Source: Euborellia annulipes (Eukaryota; Arthropoda; Insecta; Dermaptera; Anisolabididae). Taken from it: a stretch of 64,000 bases of DNA. A program made the position numbers and the translations under genes. The stretch spans positions 62,001 to 126,000 of the forward strand of contig JAKCPI010011627.1 in assembly GCA_023213315.1 (NCBI GenBank). Direction: 5' to 3'. Positions 21,090 to 32,005 of the stretch are shown here, piece after piece. The notes below the pieces were generated by a model. The model was given only the letters and a program-made list of their open reading frames with translations, had not been told where the DNA came from and searched no databases. Each line of letters starts with the position of its first letter. The stretch's first letter is position 1.

Positions 21090-21781
21090 GCGGGGTACAC
21101 ACTTGAGGTCCCCTGAGTCCAAAAAAGTGGGTCCCGCAAATTGGTCTGTGTGTGTGTGTGTGTGGACAGATTTTTAGCATGAAGGAATTGAGCTATCGGA
21201 TTGAAATTTTATATTTAACTTAGGTACCTTTGAAGAATCTCAAAATAAGCTTTTGAACAAAATCGGCCAAAAAGTACTAGTACTTTACTGATGTACTTTT
21301 TCAGTTTTTTTCGATTTTCTCAAAATTCCCTCCAAGGATTTTTTTTTTAAATTCATAAATCAACTATTTTTCAGATGCTCTTTAAAATGTATATTCTTAT
21401 TTTGCCGTTGAAATCTTCTGAACACCACTTTACTCTTGTTCTTCATAGGAAAGATAGAAATGGTTGCCATGGTAACCGAATTTAAATCTTTTTCTTTTTA
21501 TTAGATTAAAAATCAATTATTATTTAAATTCCCATTTATTTTTATTTTATTTCTGTCTTTAATTGTTTCCGAGAAAACATATATCTCTCTCTCTAATTTA
21601 ATAAATTCTAATTCTAATTCTAATTCTCTCACTTGCAAACATTATCGTCTGTCTCTACTCTTTTTAAATTCACTTTCCACCTTATCCTCGCATTAAAATC
21701 TGGTGTGATCAGCACGGTGCACAACTTTCTCTTACCGAAGGGTAAGAGAAAGTTGTGTGCCAGTCACATCAGATTTTTTTT
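21090..21781 (-). mobile_element. HPE family copy
   Basis: Blocks in order: TTGAGGTCCCCTGAGTCC, a (TG)n run, AAAGTACTAGTACTTTACTG, the X-box GTTGCCATGGTAAC (21463-21476), and an end hairpin with ACTTTCTCTTACC/GGTAAGAGAAAGT (21723-21756). About 180 bp of unrelated sequence separates the body from the hairpin. Confidence 0.7.
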
Positions 21782-21984
21782 TATTTAAGGACTTTGTGGG
21801 CATCTATGGCCATTTAGACCCCTTTCCTATTTATTTAAATTGATTGGTAACAAATTCAATTGAAATTAAAGAGCGGAAATCATAATTTCTTTAGATTACT
21901 AGTTTTTATAACTGTTTGAATTTCTTCTCGGGGGTGGGGGGGGCGATTGCCCCCCCCCCGCCTCCCCCATTTAATTCGCCCCTG
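21782..21984. mobile_element. hAT MITE right part carrying a SINE tail
   Basis: Nearly identical to the right 200 bp of 38475-38734, ending TTTAATTCGCCCCTG. Its left end is replaced by the HPE copy. It contains the reverse complement of the SINE tail seen at 31185-31257. Confidence 0.65.
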
Positions 21985-22194
21985 TTTTGATAAAATACTA
22001 AACAAAAACACTAAAAAAAGCAACGATATGAATAATTCAATGGTAAATGTGATCTGTGGATTTGTGTTCCCACCAGTGCGGAATGTCGACATGTGACGTC
22101 ATTCTGGAATGACGAAAATGTTTTAACGAATTTCAACGAAAAATTCCGAACGAACTCGAAAGCTAAAACAAATGAACGGTGGACCGGTCGAGGA

Positions 22195-22420
22195 AGTGGG
22201 GAAGGGGGGGGGGTAATCTGGTGTGACTTGCCGCACAGCACACGACTTTCTCTTAATTTCGGTAATTTCAAGTTGCATTCTGAACTTGTTTACCAGAATA
22301 TATGTACAAATAAACTTTTTAGTTAATAATTTTTAAAATTTTATATTAAAAATAAAATTTAATTTTCAAGAAAAATATTTTTCTCAAATCTCGGGGGGGG
22401 GGGGGGGTAATTGTCTCCTT
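22195..22420. mobile_element. Partial hAT MITE, CAAGGG family
   Basis: G run, TAATCTGGTGTGACTTGC, ACTTTCTCTTAATTTCGG, then the AAATCTCGGGGGG right part. Outer TIRs are not intact. Confidence 0.55.
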
Positions 22421-22536
22421 TATGTATGAGTAGAAATTGCTTATGACGTGCTTTTTTTTCAAATTTTCTGCTTATTGGGCAACTTTTTATCCAAGATTTT
22501 TATGCTTTTTTTAAGCACTCTTTGGCGGGAGGTCGA

Positions 22537-22745
22537 CGCCACCAGACCAACCAGCCAAGAGAGGGGATGAATCACTCTCCGAAGTCAGGGGGGTGGAACC
22601 TAACCAGCCTAGCCAGCCAAGAGACGGGATCAACGGGTAGTCACTCTCCGGGGTGGAAGTCAACCAGCCCGGTCAGCCAAGGGGAATAAGGGGTAGTCAC
22701 TCTCCGACGACGGGGGATGAAAGCCAACCAGCCCAGCCAGCTAAG
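22537..22745. repeat. GC-rich tandem array, about 60-bp units
   Basis: About three and a half diverged units containing CAACCAGCC, GCCAAGAG or GCCAAGGG, and GTCACTCTCCG. Markedly GC-rich compared with its surroundings. Confidence 0.65.
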
Positions 22746-22900
22746 GGGGGTTGTTTTGTCCTACCTTGCAGCCTCCTCACGGCTCGTCAACTGGACCTCT
22801 CTCGAAAAAACTCTCGAACTTTTTGTCTTCTCGTCTCGCTCCTCTGTCGAAGACCCGGACTAATTTGTCTTTTGAATTTATATGCAATAAATTATTGCTA
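22746..22900 (+). other. Possible LTR-like or transcript 3' end after the tandem array
   Basis: A pyrimidine-rich, GC-richer segment leads into GCAATAAATTATTGC (AATAAA at about 22886). It could be the end of a retroelement or a transcript; no matching second LTR was found. Confidence 0.25.
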
Positions 22901-23134
22901 ATTGGTGTTAGGAAATAAAAGGGTTTAATTATAGCTAATTAAATTTTCTTTTCAAATTTAAATTCAAATTCATTACAAGATAAAGATAAGGATGTATTTA
23001 TTTGCTCTGAGGCTATTGCCTCTTGGAGAATGAAACGCTCACTGAATGATGTTTTAAAATTAAGGCCACTGTATAAATAAGCTAATGTAGGACACATCCA
23101 AAAGAAAAAATGTTTAGGTAAGGATAAATTAGAG

Positions 23135-23294
23135 CAGCGTTTCCTAACCTGGGATCCTGAAGCAGGAGGGAAATAGTACATATACATTTTCTAATATAAA
23201 ATAAATACCATTGTTTTTTATATCTTATTGGAGGGTTCCCTAGAACTTGAACATCATATGCGTTTCATAAGAAAGAAAAGGTTGAGAAACCCTG
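23135..23294. mobile_element. hAT-type MITE (CAGCGTTTCC end)
   Basis: It begins CAGCGTTTCCTAACCTGG and ends AAGGTTGAGAAACCCTG, a classic hAT end type. Flanks AATTAGAG and GAATAGAG match at 6 of 8. Confidence 0.6.
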
Positions 23295-23439
23295 GAATAG
23301 AGCATTTAAATTTTCATCCTAATTTGAGATTGATATATAAAATTTATGTTTTTAAAAAAATCCTGAATTCTTCTACAATTATTAGCGATAAAATTATCCT
23401 AGACATATTAATATTTAGTATACAAATTATTTTAATCAT

Positions 23440-23520
23440 ATAGCCTGGGATCCGAATCCACACCCCTTGGCTTGTAAGGTTGTCAATATTACCACTATCT
23501 TTAACCTCTCGTCTCTTCAT
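23440..23520 (-). repeat. tRNA-derived SINE fragment
   Basis: The minus strand contains box B-like GTGGATTCGGATCCCAGG and a weak upstream box A. Confidence 0.4.
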
Positions 23521-24063
23521 ACCTCTTTTATAATTAAGAGCAAATAATTGCTATTCGAAAAATTGAAATAACACTATTCTAATTCTGCATAATAAGCTTC
23601 ATAAAAAACTAAATTAAAAAAAAATCTGAAGTTTTATCAAAGTTAAACAAAAAAAAAAAAATAAAAAAATAAAAAATTATCAACTTTAATAGAAAAGTTT
23701 AATTGCAATTCTTACTTATTTTAGAAAGTAATAAAAACTTTTTTAGAACATCTTTTTGTTGCAATATCTGAAATTGTCTTCGATAATTGCTTTTATATTT
23801 AATTTTCTGAATTTGATGAAAATCTATTGCCAAGTCTAAAACGTTAATAAAAATTCAAATCCTTGAGAGTTTAAAAAAAATAAAAAAAACTCATTATCCA
23901 TTAATCTATTCGATTTAAAAAAGAATACACATCCAGTAATACACACAAATTACGGAGATAAAATACACATCAAATAATTAATTTTCTTAATGTAAAGTAA
24001 TTAACAATTTATTTCGCTAAGATTCTTGCTAATAATAATTTTATTTGTGGGACTTCAGTATCA
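23521..24063. other. No recognisable feature
   Basis: Very AT-rich, with no ORF or repeat boundary that I can support. Confidence 0.5.
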
Positions 24064-24071
24064 CTACTTTA

Positions 24072-24254
24072 CAGGGGCGTATATAAGGGAGGGGGGCCGA
24101 GGAGGCCCCTAGATACATATATAGGGATATACAGACATGAGCGCAACAAATTTTTCCGCAGAGTTCAAAACTTTGATTCCGCAAAAGAAAAAATTTTCCG
24201 CAGAAAAGTTTTTAAGTTCAGGCCCCCCGAAAAAAATTTCTATATACGCCCCTG
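24072..24254. mobile_element. 183-bp hAT-type MITE with perfect 8-bp TSD
   Basis: It begins CAGGGGCGTATATAAGG and ends CTATATACGCCCCTG, flanked by CTACTTTA at 24064-24071 and 24255-24262. Confidence 0.9.
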
Positions 24255-24537
24255 CTACTTTAATTATAATTTTTTTTTTGGATTTCTATGCACCTAATAG
24301 TGAGGTAGCTGGGGGGGGGGGCACCTGGTAACACCCTACCGTGAAAAAAAAAAAAAACTCAACCCACCATAATTTCTTTTAATTTTCTATAAAATGATTG
24401 TCTTTATATCTATAAAAAGAAAATAAAAAGTGAAAGTCTATATGGCGAAAGGACTAATAAAAAAAAGTTTTGGGGGTGACACCACAATATCCACCCCTAA
24501 TTTTCTAGCTTGTCCTTGGGCCGTCTAATTTTATATG

Positions 24538-24580
24538 ACTGATGATGGGAAATTAATAAAACATATCGAAACTCTGAGAA
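24538..24580 (+). ncRNA. Hammerhead-like motif, degenerate
   Basis: CTGATGATGGGAAATT followed by ATATCGAAACTC. The core words are present but helix II is poor. Confidence 0.25.
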
Positions 24581-24637
24581 AAATAATTTTTTCATTTGAG
24601 GCTTAATATTTGATTGCATAACTAACTCTACCTGGTA

Positions 24638-25215
24638 CAGTGAGCGCCACAATTAAGGTGCCGTTAGAAGACGATTCACTACCGAGTTACTCTAGGCGGC
24701 AAGAGATGGCGTTAGTTTTTCCCGTAGGGATACAAGGGATTTATTCTATTTCATTTGAAAGATCCCAGCTAATTAATTAAAGGCAAAAAATTAATTATTT
24801 TTTAACACAATGATTACTAATTTAATTATCTATAAGATATAGAACGAATTTTTTTAAAATATCTTTTATTTAATACGATTAATCTAAAAAAAAAAATTTA
24901 TTTTTTCGAAAATCCAAAAAAGGGCTTCTACAAGTTGTAGATATTTTAAACAGCTTTAATTAAAAAAAAATTTGAGGTGATAGCTTCAAAATTGTGGCCG
25001 CTGGAAACTCCCAAAATTAGCACCCCGAGACGCGCACCTCAAGTGAGCTTGAGCCTTAACTATATGGTGAAATAATTTTAAATTTGAAAAGGTAAAATAA
25101 AATCATCTGTACCAGATTTTACGTTTTACCTTTTCGGTCATTAATATTATTTCAGTATACACCATAAACTTAAGGCTCTAGCTATCAGGTAGGGACTTAA
25201 TTGTGGCGTTCACTG
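24638..25215. mobile_element. Mariner-like MITE with TA duplication, long copy
   Basis: It begins CAGTGAGCGCCACAATTAAG and ends CTTAATTGTGGCGTTCACTG, with TA on both sides. The right half contains the palindrome of the short copy (40676-40884). The left half is unrelated, so the element is composite. Confidence 0.75.
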
Positions 25216-25217
25216 TA

Positions 25218-25960
25218 CATTCTACCATAACCATTTTTAATCGCCTTCTTATTTCATATACAGGAAGGCAATTTAGACTTTATATAAGACTCATGAAAGC
25301 AATGCAAAAGCGATACGATATCGGCGTGTGGGTGTCTATTCATTTACATAGGAAGCAACAGGGATATCAGTGATCACTGATCTGAGTTACAGGTCCGCTC
25401 ACTGGTATTGCTTTATTAAAGAAAACAATTGATGAAGAGTACGAAAAAACATTTATTGTGTCCATTTTATACAATTTGTTTAAATTAAATAAAATATTAA
25501 ATTTTATATCTAACAGAGATCGTATTTATTAGTATTATGATGCATATCACTCTAACAAATTTTTTTGATAGAACTCAAATAATATAATATAATATATAAC
25601 ATTTTTAAACGTTGATTGAAAAAAAAATCCATCTTTTTCAAATAAAGCTCTACCTAGTTAAGATCGTCATTTCACCTCACTTGGGAGGTTGCAGCCTTAG
25701 CAGGCGTCTAGAAATGTGACGCAGCTCCAATAGATGGCATGCTGTTTTTATGATCTTTTCGTGTCAATGAAATTTTAATTTCATAAGCATATTAGGCCAA
25801 TTCGAAATTTTGTGAGTATCTTTGTCCATCGAATTGGTCTGAGATGTAAAGGGAAGCCGTGAGGAAACTAATTTTGTGTTTGATTGATTAAAGAATGAAT
25901 TTGATTAAATATCTTTGGCAATCTTATGGCTAGAAATATTTAATTAACATCTGGGCTTCA
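25218..25960. other. No recognisable feature
   Basis: Mixed AT-rich sequence without a complete element or coding region. A GC-richer block at about 25255-25420 has no assigned identity. Confidence 0.4.
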
Positions 25961-25970
25961 AGAAATAAAG

Positions 25971-27040
25971 CCCCGAGAAAATTCCTTCAGATTCTTAAGT
26001 AAAATAACCTCCTGAATCCAAATATGACCTTCGTTTTCCCCCAGCACGTGCCTTTGTCGGGGGGTAGTCCCCTACTTATTCCACCCTTTTTCGTTAAATA
26101 TAGGACCACGAAAAAAATTTGGAGGGATGAAAAGGAATATTTTAGCCTTAACATTTCTTCAGAAGGTCTAGAGAAGTGAAAAGTTGAAAAACATTAACAT
26201 TTGGATCCAAGGGGGGGGGGGGGATGTGGAGGAGAATTTTGTCCATTAAAATGCAAAAAAATCATTAAAAATGATCGATTTTTTCTGATTTTTCCCAATT
26301 TTTCCACTGATTTTCTACATATTCCAGCTGACAGACCCACCTCACCCTTCCTTAAACATCCCTCAACTAAAAAAAAAATGTATAGGATAAAGCGGTGGGG
26401 GTGTGAGAGATTCCGAAGCCCTTGCAAGAATAATTTTTTTCAATTATTGACAAGAAATAATTTCTACCCCTTTAGATAAAATATGGAAATATTGAAGGAC
26501 ACAGAAGAATCCGTATATTTAAGTTTAAATTTGTAAAGATCAGCCCAAAAAAATGAAAGCCGCATATTTGCCAATTTGACCAACTGAGCTGTGAATCTTC
26601 CATCTTCTTAAAAGGGCTTCTTAAAGGGCCACCCGCTTTGTCCTATATATTTTTTTTTAGTTGAGGGATGTTTAAGGAAGGGTGAGGTGGGTCTGTCAGC
26701 TGGAATATGTAAAAAATTGTGAAAAAATCCGAAAAAATTTATCATTTTTAATGATTTTTTTGCATTTTAAGGGACAAAATTCTCCCCCACATCCCCCCTT
26801 TGAACCAAATGTTAATGTTTTTTAACTTTTCACTTCTCTAGACCTTCTGAAGAAATGTTAAGGCTAAAATATTCCTTTTTTTCTTCCAAATTTTTTTCGT
26901 GGTCCTATAATTAACGAAAAGGGGTGGAAATAAGTAGGGGGCTACCCCCCGACAACGGCACGTGCTGGGGGAAAACGAAGGTCATATTTGGATTCAGGAG
27001 GTCATTTTACTTAAGAATCTGAAGGAATTTTCTCGGGGCC
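25971..27040. mobile_element. 1.07-kb foldback element with about 400-bp arms
   Basis: The left arm (25971 to about 26403) and right arm (about 26622-27040) are reverse complements over their length, e.g. CCCCGAGAAAATTCC / GGAATTTTCTCGGGG and CAGCACGTGCC / GGCACGTGCTG. Flanking AGAAATAAAG (25961-25970) and AGAAAAAAAG (27041-27050) match at 9 of 10, in line with a 9-11 bp duplication as in Mutator-like or foldback elements. The spacer of about 220 bp has no gene. Confidence 0.8.
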
Positions 27041-27087
27041 AGAAAAAAAGTTTCATTTTGTAGCACAGTGTTATCTCTAATAATCAT

Positions 27088-27440
27088 TTTTTTTCCATTT
27101 TATCAATATTCTATCTAAAGAATTCGATTAAAATTCATATATTTCAAATATATTACTTATTCTTTAAAATATATATTTTCATTTTGTCCTCGAAATTGTT
27201 TCAAGCACACTTTACTTTATAGGAAAGATAGGATAGTAACAGAATATAAATATTTTCCCATGTTTATGAATTTTACATGTTGAATGTACGACCTACCGGA
27301 AATATAAGTCGACACAAAAAATCTCACAAGCAAAGAAACATAACTTTCAATTACGGAAAGTTGGGTGCTGTGCGACCAACCACACTAGATTTTTACTTTC
27401 TCTTACCCTATATATGGAATATATATGGAGAGAAAGTATT
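27088..27440 (-). mobile_element. HPE family copy, 5' truncated
   Basis: It contains the CGATTAAAATTCAT block, ACACTTTACTTTATAGGAAAG and the hairpin (GTGCTGTGCGACCAACC). It joins directly to a terminal palindrome of another copy (27397-27440). Confidence 0.6.
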
Positions 27441-27468
27441 GTAAATGTGTTCAGAATTTTCTTACTCA

Positions 27469-28525
27469 TCGGTAAGAGAAAGTTGTGCACTGTGCTGGTC
27501 ACACCAGATTTTTTGTGTCGAGATATATTTAGTAGGAACCGATCGAATATTCCGTTTTGGCCAAAAATCCCTGTTTCGGCCTTAGTTTCGGTTTCGGTCA
27601 AAAAGTAGCCGAAACCTGAGTCTGAGAAGATGGGATGAGCATCGCATGGATAAAAAAGGTCAAATGATTTGCACTTGAGGAGAAAAAATTGTCTCCCTAA
27701 AAAAAAGGTAAAATGATTTTTACGGGAGGGGAAAAAAATTTCAAAAAAAAAAAAAAAAGGTAAAATGATATAAATTTTTTATAGGAAATACAAGTTTCGG
27801 TTTCGGCCGAAACTAAGGTTGAGGCCGAATATTCGGTTTCGGTTTCAGCTGAAAATCTTGTTTCGGTCGGACCCTAATATTTAGTTGCTCTTAGCACTTT
27901 AGTTCCAAACTTGACCACGCGATGATTTATAGATGGCGCTGAGCTACGAATGCTTCCACATCAGTAAAGTGTACTTCAAACGATTTCAACGAAAAATTTC
28001 ACTGACTTACTTTTTAAAGAGCATCTAAAAAATCGTTCATTTATGAATTTTAAACAAAATCGTTGCAGCGAATTTTGAGATAATCGCAAAAAACTGAAAA
28101 AGTACATCAGTAAAGTGTACTTCAAACGATTTCAACGAAAAATTTCACTGATATACTTTTTAAAGAGCATCTAAAAAATAGTTCATTTATGAATTTTAAA
28201 CAAAAATCTTGTAACGAATTTTGAGAAAAATGAAACAAACTGAAAAAGTACATCAGTAAAGTACTAGTACTTTTTGGTCGATTTTGTTCAAAAGCTTATT
28301 TTCACTCAGTGGGAGGGTGACTAACTTAATTATAACATTTCAACCTTGTAGCTCTTTTAGTTCCTGAGATATTTTTTCCACAGACAGATCATGTCGCGAA
28401 AACCTCTTTTTTTGGATTCAGGGGATCTTAAAACGTGAAGATCCATCAAAATCTCGACATCGAATTTTTGACATGAATCGAATACTTTCTCTTTATATAT
28501 TTCATATATAGGTAATAAAAAGAGA
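27469..28525 (+). mobile_element. HPE family copy, interrupted, with internal 146-bp tandem duplication
   Basis: The hairpin (27469-27515) and CGAGATATATTTAG are followed by a foreign GGTTTCGGCC-rich insert (about 27541-27930). The body resumes at about 27958, with a 146-bp block present twice before the AAAGTACTAGTACTTT core (28258-28273), and continues to ATGAATCGAATACTTTCTC. Confidence 0.65.
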
Positions 28526-28529
28526 AAAG

Positions 28530-29577
28530 ATTCATTTTAAAAAAATTAGACAATAACATGAGCGTCCGATATCGTCGTGTCCGGTTCTCCATTTGATTAT
28601 TCAGGAAATGGCGTGTCGCTGTTGCGTTGCTTTCATGTTGCCGAATAGTATTTTATTTTTGATATTAATCTTGCCATTTTGGCATAGAAAATTGAATAAA
28701 ATTTCCGGTAAGCACCGAGTGCACTAAGCTTTGATTTTAATTAGACAGAAAAAAATGATTTGCTTGTATTTTATTGTTTGTTAACTTTTTAATAAACAAA
28801 TTTTATCATGTTTAATTTTTATTAGATATATCTTTCGTTTAAAATATATATGGATTACATGGTTCCGTTATTGAACGTAGTTTGCACGTCAAAATATTTT
28901 TTGTAACTAATTGTACATAAACATTTTTAGTATAATCCAAACAAATTTTAAAATACAAATTTAAATAAAAAAATAACAATATACTAGGGTATTATAATCT
29001 TTTACTCTTTTTTTTCTCTCGTCTCACTTTTCCGTTTTTTTTTTTTTTTTTTTTATTTTTTTTGGTTGAAAAAAGCAATTTTCTAAACCGACAACTTTTC
29101 TCCCTTAAAAATACATTCTTGGCTATATTTCTTGATTTGGATTTAAGTGACAACCCCCGGCACATTGCACATCTGGCTGTTACTGTCAACTTTTGCACAT
29201 TATCACATGAGCAACCATGTTCAATATCCGGAGCCGATCCTGTCCTATCCTATCTCGATGCATGTTGGCCCTATTCAAAACCTCGGATCTTTATCTATTT
29301 TCATTATACATTTTATAGAAGGGAGAAAAAGCGTCAATCACCACTAAATATATTGAAAAAAATAAATAAATAAAAATAATTTTTTTTTTATTATTAAAAT
29401 ATCTATTATATTCAGATGCGTAGATGATAATCATTTGATGATTTATTAGATTTATATTAATTTGTTGAAATGAAATTTTTAATATAAATATTTTTTACAA
29501 ATAAGAATAATTAATTTATATTTTCTGTTGGGAATGGAATATGTCTTATAAAATCCAGCAGCCTCTCAATAATTCGA
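28530..29577. other. No supported feature
   Basis: AT-rich sequence with a GC-richer patch at 28560-28640 and a T run at 29035-29058. Overlapping ORFs of 66-103 codons at 29062-29373 show no recognisable domain and are not called. Confidence 0.4.
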
Positions 29578-29650
29578 ATTTTTACTTTCTCTTACCCAAT
29601 ATATGAAATATATAAAAAGAAAGTATTCGATTCATGTCAAAAATTCGATG
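29578..29650 (-). mobile_element. HPE terminal palindrome, solo
   Basis: TTTTTACTTTCTCTTACCC, an ATATATGAAATATATA centre, then AAAGAAAGTATTCG and CATGTCAAAAATTCGATG. Confidence 0.55.
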
Positions 29651-30689
29651 TGTAGAGGTTGAAACAATAAATATATCCACCTGCATTGAAACTTTATTTT
29701 TTCGTGATTAATCTTAATTCATTAAAAAAAAAATATTATGATTTTAAATTTACGTTCTTTTAGAATACTTAATTTTTTAAATTAAAATAATTTTTTTTAT
29801 AAAATTGTTTCCATTCGAATTGTTTTTTACTAAAATTCTCCATTTAAGTGCATGTATTCTAATATAAACAAGAGTAATTTTTTATTTATTTACATTTTAC
29901 TGTTGAGATTCGTCATCAGGATTAGAATGAATGTTCAAACTGATTAAATCTGCATAGAATTTTAATATTTTAAATGATATTTATAAACGTGTCTTGAAAT
30001 TTGTATTTTTTATCATTTAGGTGGTAGAATAAATATGAGAATTTTTTCATAAATTACGCCAACAAATTGGAGTTATGGTGTATAATTTTACTTTAGTACC
30101 TATTTTATAAAGTCAATCAAAATAAATCATTCATTTGAGGGTTAGTTTTTGTTTGCTAGGAAGATAGGCAATCTAAATGACCAATTCATTTATTGATCAA
30201 TTGCTTCAGAGCGGACGATACATCATGATCCAGTGTTAATTTCATGCACGGTCCACTCGAAAGGGGCAATTCAATGAAAATTAGTGAGCTGGTTGAATTG
30301 CAGCAGCAAATATGCACACTGACGCTATTGAAAGTTCAGAATCGTAATTAAATGTTAAGATGCTATTTTTATAGTTTTATTTATTTATTTTTTTAATGAA
30401 ACTGTCGAATTCATAAATCGTCACTTATTCTACAAACGTGTTGTGAAAATCTATATATATGGACGATGTTATGTACGAAGAAACCAAGAGCCATTAACCT
30501 AAATCTGATATTTCATTTGCACACTTGTAAACAAAACCAATGGCAATGACTTTTTTTCTTGTTTTATACAAAAAAAGTGAACAGAGTAATAATTTTGTGA
30601 TTTAAATAAAGAGGTTGATCTTTTTCCTACAAGATGGCGGTCTTATCTCAATTTTGATCATAATGGCGCTTGGTTCCTTCGTCCATATA
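29651..30689. other. No recognisable feature
   Basis: AT-rich intergenic sequence with no supported gene or bounded repeat. Confidence 0.5.
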
Positions 30690-30850
30690 TAATTTCTTTT
30701 TGTCTGTCTGTCTCGCCCTATTTGTGCAACTCCCATTTGAAATTACGAAACGAAATTTTATAAGCTTGTAGTGAATGCAGAAAAATTATTTTCATCCCGA
30801 AATTTCTATAACTTTCTGAGTTTTTAAATTTTAACGTTAAGGTTTCTTCG
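30690..30850. repeat. Dispersed repeat fragment, CTGTCTGTC end
   Basis: It shares TCCCGAAATTTCTATAACTT and ACGAAACGAAATTTTATA with inverted or direct copies at 56745-56990 and 57963-58330. The transposon class is not resolved. Confidence 0.5.
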
Positions 30851-31085
30851 ATAAAAAAATGTATCAAGATATTAGAAATAAAAAGAAATTTATGTAATAT
30901 TATTATTACGGAAGTTTTTAATTAGAATAGACCACATTTTGTATTAATTATTTATTAAAAATATAAATAGTTAATACAAAATATCGTCTATAATTAAAAA
31001 CTCCCGTATTAAAAATAATACAAACCACAAAAGCTTTAATAAAAACTGTAAATGTTATTGAAATTTTTTTTTTTTATAATTTAAT

Positions 31086-31290
31086 GCCCGTGACCCGTGG
31101 CCCAGTGAGAAGACATTAGCTTCTTGTGCCTAGGGTCCCGGGTTCGCTTCCCGTCCCAAGCGAGAAAAATTTATTTCATTTGAATTGGCTACCAATCATT
31201 TAAAATAAATAGGGATGGTGGTCTAAATAGCCTTAGATGCCGAAAAAGTCCTTAATAAGATAAATAAAATAAATAATAATAATAATAATT
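31086..31290 (+). repeat. tRNA-derived SINE with simple-repeat tail
   Basis: Box A-like GTGGCCCAGTGAGAAG and box B GGGTTCGCTTCCC, then a body with TAAATAGGGATGGTGGTCTA and GATGCCGAAAAAGTCC, ending in ATAAATAAAATAAATAATAA repeats. The tail is shared with 57822-57980 and with hAT MITEs at 21782 and 38475. Confidence 0.75.
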
Positions 31291-31799
31291 TATAATAAAA
31301 TCTTTATATTCTCTCTTACCCCAAATAGCCAATTTGGGTAAAAATTAATATACAATATTATTTGAATTTTAAACTTTTTACTTTTAAACTATAATAGAAA
31401 TCAATTTGCTGTCTAGACTAAAATCTTACATAAAAGAATCTCTAAAAAGTTATTTCGGAGTTTTTTTTTGAAATTCTGCCCCTAAAGGCTATTTTGGCGA
31501 AATTTAAAATTTTCAGAGGATTTTACTACTTTTAAAGAAATTTAGATATCATTTTGGTTTGTGGGCTAAAGACTTCCTTATGCGACTCTGCACCCCCACT
31601 GTGGGAAAATTTTAAATTCTTCAATTTCTTTAAATATTTTGATTTTTTGGATTTAAATTCTTGAATAAATATTTTTCAATAATTTTACAAAATTTTCAAA
31701 ATTGTCTTTCTATAAGATTTTTAATATAAAATGTTTATTTACAAAAAAAAAAAAACACTTAGGGAAGTGAAAAATTCCTGAACGATATTGATTATTAAT
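31291..31799. other. No recognisable feature
   Basis: AT-rich without ORF or repeat boundaries. Confidence 0.5.
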
Positions 31800-31811
31800 A
31801 GTACGTCATAT

Positions 31812-31993
31812 TCGATAAATTGATGTTTTATGACTGTGAAGATTTACTCAGGATTCGCAGGAACTTTGCAGCCAGGAGATAATATAATTGACAATATTTG
31901 CCCTGATGAAGGTCGTGATTGGCGACCGAAATAAAAATTAAATAAAAGATTTTTTTATTTAATCTCCTGGCTGCAAAGTCCCTGCGAATCCTG
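31812..31993. mobile_element. 182-bp foldback element with hammerhead-like motif and 12-bp direct repeat
   Basis: The inverted arms carry GATTCGCAGGAACTTTGCAG and its complement. AGTACGTCATAT is present exactly at 31800-31811 and 31994-32005. The interior holds CTGATGA, one extra A, helix GGTCG/CGACC, then GAAA (31903-31931); the CGTC cleavage segment is missing. Confidence 0.7.
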
Positions 31994-32005
31994 AGTACGT
32001 CATAT

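Noticed and set aside
29062..29373. 103-aa ORF as a gene
   Set aside because: No recognisable domain, overlapping alternative frame open as well, no supporting splice or start context.
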